DNA of 64,000 bases, taken from positions 2,021,001 through 2,085,000 of the forward strand of contig CADCSX010000008.1 of NCBI GenBank assembly GCA_902805475.1, written 5' to 3'. Numbering within the stretch: the first letter of the stretch is position 1; every line of letters starts with the position of its first letter. Below the pieces are notes generated by a model that was not told the origin of the DNA, searched no databases, and worked only from the letters and a program-made list of their open reading frames with translations. Position numbers and translations under genes: made by a program. Origin of the DNA: Entonaema liquescens. Its lineage: Eukaryota > Ascomycota > Sordariomycetes > Xylariales > Xylariaceae. Positions 48,675 to 61,400 of the stretch are shown piece after piece.

Positions 48675-50051
48675 CTAATCTTCTAAAATAACTTCAATAT
48701 TATCCCAATCGATATCTTCATTTGGCGGGGGCTCCGTTAAGTCAAGATAGGCCCGTTTTACACGTTGTTTCTTCAAATCTCTACCCTCCTTATATTCGTT
48801 ACCTCCTTCTAATTCGATGATCTTTTTTATATGGATTGGGATGCGCTCAATCCACTGTCGAATTAGGTCTTGAGATAACTGCTTCTAGCACTTTTCCCAG
48901 GCTTTTATAGCCTCGGCGCGGCTCTTAGGGGCCCCCCATCTAGTCGTACGTCTCTTCATGTAGAACCAGCACCATTCTATTGCGTTTAGATCAGGCGAAT
49001 TAGCACACCAAAGCATGCGTGCTATTTGATGTAAATCGTACGTTTTCGCCTGGATCCAGTGGGCGTGTGCTGGGGCGTTATCTTCTTGAACGATCGTATT
49101 AGGTCTCGTTTTCATACACTCCTTTGCAAACGGTATCATCTTTGCAAGGATGATTTCCTTGCGATAGCGATACCAATCGATCCCTCCTCTCCCTTCTCGT
49201 ACTAATTTGCCAGTTTTCTTGTTAAATTTCCACTGGGGCTTAGGACCAGGCCTATTGCGTAAGCCTAGCCGACTCATCGGCGTATTAAGCTCCCACTCGG
49301 CGCGCCAGTAAGGTTCGAATTCCTTGTTCAACGCGTCAATTTCGAGGTTAGCAGCCTCCTTTTCAGCCGCCGTCTCCGGGGCCCAGCAGTGGCAAGGTCC
49401 TTTTTTATCGTATGTAAAGCATCCCCAAAATATGAACTCTGAGTAGCCTTTCTAACGCTCCCGAATACACGATTTAGTTACGGCTTCAGTAGCTAACCGC
49501 CACACTCGATAACTACCTCGTTGATAAAGCAATACGACTGACGTTTCGTCTGACCAAATAACGTTTTTCCAGTCTTCTAAGGTCCAATCTTGATGGTCTA
49601 GGCACCACTCAAGCCTTTCCCGCCTCATACGCTTCAAAAAACCGGGTTTTCTCGTAGGTTTTGTCTTTTTATAACCCGCCTTTTTAAGCACTCTCCAAAC
49701 AGTAATATCCGAAATCTTAATACCTTCTTGACGTAACTCAGCCGCTAATACTTCACAGGTCTTTTCGCGGCCGTATCTATTTTTTTGAATTTTTTCGACG
49801 ATTTTTTCAGTTAGGGCTTCGTTCTGGATCTTAGGTCTCCCTGACCTAAGAGCATCCTATAACCACTCATCTTTTATAATAAGTGGGCAAAGATTTGGGT
49901 CAAACCCTCGTTCGATAGCGCGTTTATAAATCTTATTACATATACGAGGCCCCAAACCAGTAAGTTTTGTAATCTCATCGTTTGTTTTATTAATATAAGG
50001 GGATTTGAGCAGTACAATAACTGCCCTGGTAGTAATATCAGTCCGTACCAT
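48675..50051 (-). pseudogene. Tc1-like transposase, disrupted by three in-frame TAG codons
   Basis: A 459-codon frame reads from Met at 50,051 to TAG at 48,675-48,677. It has two helix-turn-helix segments (one near KSPYINKTNDEITKLTGLG, one near VLAAELRQEG...VWRVLKKAGY), a GRPK-type linker, and the catalytic triad: Asp in WSDETS, Asp in QEDNAPAH, and Glu in SPDLNAIEW, 34 residues after the second Asp (DD34E). TAG codons at 49,857-49,859, 49,452-49,454 and 48,885-48,887 interrupt it without any frame change. Each is one C-to-T step from CAG, a CpA site on the coding strand, as RIP prefers. The triad is otherwise intact. A programmed or recoded reading is possible but less likely. Confidence 0.88.
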
Positions 50052-50293
50052 CGTCAAAAAATAGAAAAAAAATAAATTAAAAGTAGTTACAGGTTGCGCT
50101 ACAGTCCTAATATACAATAGTCTATTCCTATCTATTTTAACGTTGAAATACTAGTCAAAAATTGGGTATTTACATCGTGGTGTTGTTTAATTTGACATGT
50201 AAAACACCTATCCTAGATTGACAACATAGAGCCGTGGGTCAGTCCCCGATTTTGACAGCTGGGCTGCCACCTGTCGTGTGGCACGTGCCAGGC

Positions 50294-50337
50294 GACAGGG
50301 GTCTCCCTATGGAACAAACTTTTGAAAAGGTTATCCG
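50294..50337 (-). repeat. Right terminal inverted repeat of the Tc1-like element
   Basis: This pairs with 48,491-48,534 (39 of 44 positions). It is followed by TA and then AT-rich repeat sequence that continues the copy interrupted at 48,490. Confidence 0.9.
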
Positions 50338-50691
50338 TATTAAATTATATTTAATATTATTTTTTTTTAAAAAGTTTTTTAAATTATATTTAATATTATT
50401 TTTTTTAAAAAGTTTTTTAAATATGTTTTTATATTTTTTTTAAAATTTTAAATTACGGTATTTTTATTTAATATTTTTTATTAAAATTTTTAATATTAGT
50501 ATTTATTATTTAATTAATTTAATTATTTATTTTTTTATTTTTTTTATTTTTATTATTTAATAAATTTATTATATTTTTTAAAATATTTAATTAAATTATT
50601 ATTTTAATTTTTAAAAATAAAATTTTTATTTAAAATATTTAAATTATTTTAATTTTTTTAATTTATTATTTTTGTTAAACGTAACTTAATA

Positions 50692-51210
50692 TATATTTAT
50701 AAAATTAAAATTTAATATAAAATTTAATATATAATTATTAATTAAAATTTAATAAATTTTTAATTTATTAAATTTTAAAAAAATCAATTTTAATTTTATT
50801 TTATAAAATTATTTTACATTTAATAATTCCATTTTTTTTTCTTTTATTATTAATAATTTAACAATATAAAAATAATTAACTTTAAAGTAAATTTATTTTA
50901 TAAGCAATTAGCTTTTTAACAAATCGTTTATTTTTTAAATATTTACTTACCCAAACTTCGGAAAAAATAAAATTTCCTTTATTTAAAAATATATTTTAAA
51001 CATATTATCTCGATAACTTTTACCCTCGAAACCCTCGAAACATACGTCTTTCTTATACAAGCAAAACGGTTTATTACGTTTAATATATATTTGTAAAATT
51101 AAAATTTAATGTAAAGTTTAATGTATAATTATTAATTAAAATTTAACAAATTTTTAATTTATTAAATTTTAAAAAAATCAACTTTAATTTCATTTTATAA
51201 AATTGCTTTA
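50692..51210 (-). repeat. Two reverse copies of a ~130-bp repeat
   Basis: Copies at 50,692-50,820 and 51,070-51,210 are reverse complements of the block at 38,236-38,360 (TAAATTTTAATTAATAATTA core). Copies in both orientations around the compartment suggest an old transposon terminus, but erosion prevents assignment. Confidence 0.55.
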
Positions 51211-52489
51211 TAATTTTTTATAAATTATAAAATTATTAATTTAAATAATTAAATTTTTTTATATTTTTATTAAATTTATTATTATAATTATAATTAAAAT
51301 AAAATTTTAAATTAAAATGATATATGGTTTTTTTAATTTAATTAATTAATTTAAATTTTTCGTAATAAATTTATAATATTAAAATTTAAATTTAATTACA
51401 TATTATTTTATTAATTATTTAAAAAAGTAAAAAAATGTAATAAAAAACGAAAAAATGTAAAAAAAAAAAAAAATATTTAAAAAAAAATATAATTAATTAT
51501 TTATTTTTAATTAATTATTTATTTTTTATAAATTTTATTTAAATTTCATTAATTTATAAAATATTATTATTATTATTATTTTTATATAATTTATTTTTTG
51601 TTTTTTTTATTTTATTTAATTTTATAAATATAATTATTTTTTTTAAAATTTTAATATTTTTAATTTTATAAATATTATGTTATTTAATAATTTTTATATT
51701 TAATTTTGCGAAATTTATATTTTTTAAAATTTTAAAATAATTTATTTAAAAAATAGGAAATTTTCGGTTTTAAAAGATAATAAATTAAGAAAAATTAATT
51801 ATTATTAAGAAATATTCGATTTAGTTTAATAATATATTAAATTTTTTTTTTTTATTTTTATATATTTATAAAGTTTTTATTATTTTTATGTTAAATATTA
51901 TAAAAATAATTATACTATTAAATTAATAATAATTTATAATTTATATTATTTTATATTAATTAAAAATATTTTTATTTATTAATATAATAAAACTTTAAAT
52001 AATTATTAATTTATTTTAATTAAATTTAAAAATTTAATTATTTTAAACAAATTATATTTTAAATAAAGTTTATAAAATAATAAAATATGTTTTTAATATT
52101 TTTTAAAATTATTAATAATTAATATTAAAATTAATTAAAATTTTACCATTTTTTTATTATTATATATATATTTTTACTGTAATTTTAAATTTATTTTAAA
52201 CTAAATTTAAATTAATTTATTTATATAATATTATTATTTATAATATTATTTTTTTAATTATTAAAATTTTTTAAATTAAATATTATAAAATCTTTAATAA
52301 ATTATATTATAAAAATAATTAATTATTATAATTTAATTAAATTATATTATATGATTTATTTTTAAAAAATAATTAAATGATTTAAATAATAAAAATTATT
52401 AATTATAAAATTTAATTAAAAATAATTATAACAAATAATTATTTAAAAATTTTAATATTTATAAAAATTATATTTATTAAATATTATAA

Positions 52490-53450
<961 letters not shown>

Positions 53451-53937
53451 TAATAAATTTTTTTTAAAATAATGTAATATTATTATTTAATATAATAAAA
53501 TAAATTAAATACGTTTAAAATCATTTATTATAATATTTAAAATTAATAAAATGTATTACGTTTTATAAATAATTAAATTTTTAAATTTATTTTTAATATA
53601 AAATAAATTAATTTTTAATTTATTATATTTATATTTAATATATTAATTTTATTATTAAAAAAAGTTATTTATTTAATTTTTTTTAATTTTTTTATATTTT
53701 TAATTAAATTATTTTATTAATTTTATTATGTTTTTTATAAATAAACTTTTAAAATATTATTAATTATTTTTTAAATTATATTTTTTTAACGGATTAAATA
53801 TTTAATTATTAATTTGTTTTTAATTTTATTTATATGTTTTTTTAAAAAAACTTTAATTTTAAAAAATATATATTTATTTATATTTTTTTTGATAAAGATT
53901 TTTTTAAGTTTTAATTTTTTTAAAGTTAATATATACA

Positions 53938-54330
53938 TTTAATCGGCGTAATTAAGTACATTTAATGGTATTATTTTTATAAATATTATATATAAATTAA
54001 ATAAAATATTATTAAATGACGAAATAATATGTGTTACGCATGTTATTAACAACGTTAAATATTTAAATATAATTAATTTTATATATAAATACAAGTTTAA
54101 AATAAACTTTAATGTTATTTATAACATTTACTTTTATTTTTCTTTAAATATGAAAATAAAAACGTAATGTTTTCGTAATATTTACTTTTTATTATTTATA
54201 TTGTGAGATTTAAAAAAGTTGTAAAACCATGTTATTTTATTAATAATTTTAATTATTAATCACTTACAAATATTCAGTAAAGTAATTTATATTATAAATC
54301 CGGCAAAATAATCTTAAAATAACATCATTT
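53938..54330 (+). repeat. Interspersed repeat, copy with residual G/C
   Basis: This begins with an AATCGGCG patch followed by TTTAATGGTATTA and contains GTGTTACGCATG; it runs to TCCGGCAAAATAATC. It matches 60,545-60,790 and 60,860-61,215, in part 48,243-48,370, and its end matches 47,846-47,900 in reverse. It is the least eroded copy and the best template for naming the family. Confidence 0.6.
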
Positions 54331-57031
54331 TATATAAATAAAATTAAATATAAATTTAAAATTATTTATAAATTTAAATTAAATAAATTATTTTTAATTT
54401 TATTATTTAATATTATTATTTTATTTTAATTAATATTTTATTAAAATATTATATAAATTTAATAAAATTTATAATTAATTTTAAATTATTTTATTTTTTT
54501 TTATTATAAAATATTATTATAATAAAACCTTTTTATTTAAAAATATTTAATTTTAAAAAGATAATTTTTTTTATATTTTAATAAATAAAATAATTAAAAA
54601 ATATTAAATTTTTATAAATAATTTTAAAACTTTTTTTTTATTTATTAAAATAAATTTAATTAGTTTTACTTATTTTTGATATTTTAAAATTATTTTAAGT
54701 AAATTTTTTATTATATATTTTTAAATAATAAATATTTTTTTTTATAAAAATATTAATTATTTTTAATATTATAAAATAAATTTTTTAAAGAAATTTATTA
54801 ATATAAATGAAATTTTTAATTTTTAAAAAACTTTTATATAATTATTTATTAATAATATATTTAAATTATTTATTAAATATTTAAAAAAATAAATTATAAA
54901 ATATTTTAAAAAAGATTTATTTAATTTAATAAATAAATTAAATATTTCAAATATTTTTTTAATATTTTAAAATAAATAATAATATTATTAATATATATTA
55001 TTATAAATTATTTATAAAATTTTAATTTTTTATTTATATATTTTTTAATATAATTTGGATTATTTTAAGAATTTATTAATATAATGTTAAATATTTTAAA
55101 ATTTTATAAAAAAATAATTATTATTTTATTTTAATAATTTAATTAAATATATAATTAATAAAAAAATTTAATTTTATTTATAATTATAATATAATATAAT
55201 TTTTAAAATTTATTAATTATAAATTTTATATAAATAAAAAATATATATTTAAAATTATTATTTTATTAAATAATTATAAATTAATTATAATATATTTTTT
55301 CTAAATACCATTAATTATATAATATATTATAAAAACGGAATAATTAAATAGTATACATTATTTCATATATTTAAATCTTTTATTTTTTTATATTAAATTT
55401 ATAAAATTTAATAAAAAATTAAATTTAATTTTAGTAATTTTTTATAAAATAAATTTATATTTTTTTTTATTAATTATTTTAATAAAACTTAATTTATTTT
55501 AAATATTATAATTATTAATTAAATTTTAAATATATTTTATAAAATTAATATAAAAATTTTAAAAATAAATATATATATTTTTTTTATTTTATAACAAAAT
55601 ATATTTTTTTACCATTAAATATTTAAAAAAAATAATTTTTTTATTTAAGTTTTATTATTTTTAATAATTAATTAAATATTATTAAATATTTTTTTTTAAA
55701 TATTAATATATAAATAATATTATTATTTAAATTAAATTTTCTTATTATTTAATAATTATTAATTATATTTTTTATAATAATTATAATTATTTATATAAAA
55801 ATTATTTTCTTTTAAATAATAATAAAATATTTTTTATTATAATAATTTTTAATATAATTAAATTTTTATATTTATTTAATATAAAATAATTTATTTATAA
55901 AATTTAAAAAAAATTTTCTTTTTTTTTTAAAAAAAATAAAAATATTAAATAAACTATTAATTTTAATAATAAATATAATTTTAATTAAAACTTTCTATAT
56001 TATTTTTTAATAAATTTATATAAAAAATTAAAATTTATATTATTATTTTAAATAATATTATTATATTAATTTAAATTAAAACTTATTAATAAATAAAATT
56101 TATTTTATAAATAATTATTATTAATATAACTAATTAATTATAAAAATTTATAATTAAAATTTAATTTAAATTATTAACATTTTAATAATAAATTAACTTA
56201 TTATTTATATTTAATTATAATTATTTTTTAAATTTAATTAAAAAATAATTTTTTTATATAATAAAATTTTTTTAATTACATTTTTTATAAAAATAATAAT
56301 AATTTACACGTAAAAAGTAAGTTTTTTTAATTATAAATAATTAATTAAAATATTAAAATATTTTATATTAATATAAATTATAATTAACTTTTATATATTT
56401 TCTAAAATACTATTTAATTAAAAATATATATAAATTATAAAATTTATATTTTAAATAATTTTTTATTTAAATTAAATTATAATAAAATTGAAAATTTTAT
56501 TTTTTATAAAAAAAATTTTTTTACAAAAACAGATTTATTAATTTTTTATAAAAAAATTTTTTTTTTTAACATAAACTTTTTTTTTACAAATTTTAATAAA
56601 ATTATATATAAAAAAAACAATTTAATTATTAAAAATATCGTAATAATTTTAATAAGTTAAAGTTTAAATTATTTTATTTAAAATAAATTTAATAATATTT
56701 TTGTTAAAAAATATTTTATATATAAAAAAGAAAAAATAATTATTAATTATATTAATTTTTTTAATTTATTTATTTTTATTTATTTTTATTTATTTTTATA
56801 TATATTTTTTTATAATTTTTTTTAATTATTTTTTCTATTATAATATAACTTTTTATATTTATTTATTATTTTTATTAATTTTTATTTCAATTATTAATAT
56901 TTATAAATATTTTATTTTAAATATTAAAATAACTATTAATAAAATAATTAAAATAAATTTATTAATAATATATTTATTAAAATAATTGTTATTTATAATA
57001 AATATATTTGCGAAAATTATTTTATTTACGG

Positions 57032-57091
57032 TTATAATAATTTTTATAATAATTTTTATAATAATTTTTATAATAATTTTTATAATAATTT
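57032..57091. repeat. 12-bp tandem repeat
   Basis: Five copies of ATAATAATTTTT (or a rotation) in tandem within AT-rich DNA. Confidence 0.85.
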
Positions 57092-57772
57092 AAACAATTT
57101 TATTTATTTTTTAATTAATAAAAAAAAATTTATTAACTTTTATAATTATTTTATTTTTATTTATTATATTTTTTTTATTTTAATTATTATAAGTTTTAGT
57201 TTTAATTAACATTTTTTTATTCTTTTATATAAATTATATTAATAATAGTTTTAAATGATTTAAACATAATAAAAAAATTTAATATACAAATAATTAATAT
57301 AATTAAAATAGTTAATGAAATAAAAATATTAAATAAAATAAATTAAATATATAAATCTTTTATTATAACATTATTTTTATAAACTTTTTATTTTTTTTTA
57401 ATATAATTAAAATATTTATTTAAAAATATTTTATTTTATAATTTATTAATCAAAATTTATAAATTTAAATAAATAAAATTATAAAATTAATTTATTTATT
57501 ATTATAATATTATAAAATTATAAATTTTTATATTATAAAAAAATTATATTATTTATTAAATAATAAATATATTTTTTATTAAATAAATATAATTATAAAT
57601 TATTATTTATATAATTATTTATATATTTATTAATAATAAAAATTAATATATATTTTAAATTAATTATTATAATAGTTTTTTATTTTTTTATTAAATAAAT
57701 AATTTATTATATTTAAATATTACTTTATAAAAATTATAAAAAATTATTTTAAAAAATAATTCATTTAATTAA

Positions 57773-58421
57773 AAGCAACACTAGTTCGGCAATGGGGGGC
57801 GTACTAGGTCGGCAGTAGCCACACACTTTTATATGGGAGCGCCACACTCGCGAAAATCGCATAAGTACTACTTGTATCGCCATACAAATTTACTAATATA
57901 TGATTGTATCTCCTCTGCAAACCCCGCCAAATCGCCCTTATCTCTCAATCTACCTAATTATCTACCTACCTACCTATTCAACAAGCCAGTCAATCAATCA
58001 ATCAGTCAGTCAGTCAGTCAGTCAGTCAGTCAGTCAGTCAGTCAGTCAGTCAGTCAGTCAGTCAGTCAGTCAGTCAGTCAGTCAGTCAATCAATTAGTTA
58101 AATCGTCAATTTGATAAGGACCTGGTTTGTTGCCTATTTCGAAGCGAAATGCGCGTATGCGACCGTACAATTTTTGATTACTATATTGTGGAATTGACGA
58201 TTTGAAGGGGTTGAGGCCTTACAAGAATATTGCCAGGTAGGCGGTGAGAAATTTGACCAATAGGAGGGTGTGCATGGTAGAAAGCCACGAAAGATAAGAT
58301 TTGCCAGAGGTTACAAGTCATTACTAGTAAATTTGTATGCGGGGGGAGGTACTTGTTGGTACAAAGCAATTGTGGCTACTGCCGACCTAGTACGCCCCCC
58401 ACTGCCGAACTAGTGTTGCTC
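57773..58421. mobile_element. 649-bp non-autonomous element with ~51-bp terminal inverted repeats
   Basis: This is a normal-composition island in A/T-only DNA. Its ends, 57,774-57,824 and 58,370-58,420, are inverted repeats with one difference by eye (CAATGG versus CAGTGG), starting AGCAACACTAGTTCGGCA. Both sides carry TTAATTAA (57,765-57,772 and 58,422-58,429), compatible with an 8-bp (hAT-like) duplication, but a TA or TTAA duplication cannot be excluded in such flanks. There is no transposase; the interior carries a TCAG microsatellite and unremarkable sequence. It is likely a MITE mobilised in trans. The near-identical ends indicate a recent insertion. Confidence 0.85.
58002..58087. repeat. 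(TCAG)n microsatellite inside the TIR element
   Basis: About 21 uninterrupted units, flanked on both sides by TCAA variants of the same unit. The open frames over it (Ser-Gln-Ser-Val runs) are repeat artefacts. Confidence 0.95.
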
Positions 58422-58429
58422 TTAATTAA

Positions 58430-61400
58430 ATTAATTATTATTATATAATAAAAATTAATAAATAAATATATATTTTATTAATATATATTATTAAAAATAA
58501 TTATATAATTTTTAAATTTATAAAATTTAATAACATTTAAATAAAAATAATTAATATAATAAAATTTTTAACCATTTAAATTAAATATATTATTATTATT
58601 TTAAAAAAGTTTTTTTATTATATTATTAATATTTTAAATAAAATTATAAATATATTTATTTTATAATATAATTTAAATTATAATAATAATATTATTTATT
58701 TAATAAAATAAACTTAAATTTATATTTATTAAATTAATTTAAGAAAAATTTATAAAAATAATTAAAGAAGATAAAAAGTAATTTATTAAAAAAAAAATAT
58801 TTTAAAATATTTCGGAAAATCTAACCGAAAATCTTAATATAAAATATTAATTACAATTAAATTTATTAAAAAAAATATTTAAAATAAATAAATTATAAAA
58901 TTTATTTTATTTTAATTTAAATTTAATATATTTATCAAAATATCTTTATTATCCGAAATTAAAAAAAACAGAATAATAAATATTTTTTTATTAAATAAAT
59001 AAAAATTTTTAATTTAATTTAAAAATAATTATTTTTTTATTTTTATAAAAAATAATTTAATATTTTAAATAATTTTATTTAATTTAAAAGTTTTAAAATT
59101 AAAAATAACTTTTTATTTTTATAAAATATAAAAGTTTTTTTTTAATTTTTATTTTTAATTTACTTTTTACGTAATTAAAATATAAAAATTAATTATTAAA
59201 ACCTATTATTTAATTTAAAATAAATTAATAAATTACTTTAACAAATAAAGTTTAAGTTTAACATTTTAAATATAAATTATTCATTAAATAAAAAATAAAA
59301 AAATTTAATATTATTCTTTAACATTTTAAAAAAATAATATTATAAATATTATAATATAAATTTATTTATTAAAAATTTTATAAATTTATATTAATATAAA
59401 ATTTTTATATAAAAACATTACCATATAATAATAATTAATAATATATTAAAAGTTATTAAATATTTTAAAAAATAAAAAAATAACTTAATAATTTATAATT
59501 TTAAATAAAATAATATAAATTATAAATTAAAAAGTTTCTTTTAATAATTAAAAAACTTATAAATATAATAAAAATATATTAAAAAAAAATACGTTTTTAA
59601 TAAAAAAAAATATAATTTTATTTTTAAAAAAAATAATATATTAAAAAAAATAAGTTTTTAGCGAAAAAAGATATAATTTTATTTTTAAAAAAGATAATTA
59701 AAAAATATAATTAAAAAAAAAAATAAAAATTTAATTAAAAAAGTTAAGAAATTTTCGAATTATAAATTATTAATAAAATTATAAAATTTTATAAATAAAA
59801 ATAAATAATTATGAGTTAAAATTTCGAAAATATTTACTAAATTATTTTGTTTGTATAAGAAAGACGTATATTTCGAAAATGAAAATTATTAAAATAATAT
59901 ATTTAAAATATATTTTTAAATAAAATAAATTTTATTTTTTTTAAAATTTAAGCAAATAAATATTTAAAAAATAAATAATTTATTAAAAAACTAATTATTT
60001 ATAAAATAAATTTATTTTAAAGTTAATTATTTTTGCGTTGTTAAATTATTAATAATAAATGAAAAAAAAGTAAAATTATTAAATATAAAGTAATTTTACA
60101 AAATAAAATTAAAATTAATTTTCTTAAAATTTAATAAATTAAAAATCTATTAAATTTTAATTAATAATGATATATTAAACTTTATATTAAATTTTAATTT
60201 TATAAATATATATGAAACTACGTTTCATAAAAATTTTAAAAATAAAAATTATTAAAATAATATATTTAAAATATATTTTCAAATAAAATAAATTTTATTT
60301 TTTCTAAAATTTAAATAATTTATTAAAAGGTTAATTATTTATAAAATAAATTTATTTTAAAATTAATTATTTTTACATTATTAAATTATTAATAATAATA
60401 AAAAAAAAATTACCAGATATAAATTAATTTTATAAAATAAAATTAAAATTAATTCGTTTAAAATTTAATAAATTTTTAATTTATTAAATTTTATATTAAA
60501 TTTTAATTTTATAAATATATATTAAGTTATATTTAATATAAATATTTATATATAATTAATTCTTTATATAAATATAAAATTAAAATAAATTTTAATATTA
60601 TTTATAATATTTATTATTATTTTTTTTTAAATATAAAAAAATAAAAATATAATATTTTAATAATATATATTTTTTATTATTTATATTATAAAATTTAAAA
60701 AAATTATAAAATTATCTTATTTTTTTAATAATTTTAATTATTTATTATTTATAAATGTTTAATAAAATAATCTTAAAATAATATTATGGTTTATAAATAA
60801 TAATTTTTTTATATTATCTTTTTATAATATTAATATTTTTAATAAAAATTATTTATATAAATTTAATTAATATAATTAAATGTATTTAATAATATTATTT
60901 TAATAAATATATTATATAAATTAAATAAAATATTAAATATTTAAATATATTTAATTTTTTATATAAATATAAATTTAAAATAAAATTTAATATTATTTAT
61001 AATATTTATATTTTTTTTTTAAATATAAAAAAAATAAAAACGTAATATTTTCATAATATTTACTTTTTATTATTTATATTATAAAATTTAAAAAAATTAT
61101 AAAACGATATTATTTTATTAATATTTTTAATTATTAATTATTTATAAAAATTTAATTAAATAATTTAAATTATAAATTTAATAAAGTAATTTTAAAATAA
61201 TATTATTTTTAAATTATATTAAGTAAAAATAATATAAAATAAATTTTTTTTAAATAAATAATTTAATTTAATAATAAACCAAAATAAATTAATTTTATTT
61301 TTTTAAATAATTCTTTTTATAATAAAAAAAATAAAATTTTATTATTAATTTAAATTATTAATTATTTTTTTTTTTTAAATTATAAATTAATTTTTTTATA

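Larger units (their letters stand above)
48491..50337 (-). mobile_element. Tc1/mariner-type DNA transposon (DD34E)
   Basis: This is a 1,847-bp element flanked by TA (48,489-48,490 and 50,338-50,339), the target duplication of the Tc1/mariner/IS630 superfamily. Terminal inverted repeats of 44 bp begin CGGAT and differ at five positions, all transitions. Its base composition is normal while both flanks are almost pure A/T. A long minus-strand transposase frame occupies most of it, with three in-frame TAG codons. It therefore inserted after the surrounding DNA was eroded and has itself received only light mutation. Confidence 0.93.

Noticed and set aside
48675..50051. Alternative genetic code with TAG read as Gln
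   Set aside because: Host genes in the window do not use in-frame TAG; ordinary C-to-T mutation of CAG explains the three cases.
57833..58114. Open frames with Ser-Gln-Ser-Val repeats
   Set aside because: They arise from the TCAG microsatellite inside the TIR element.
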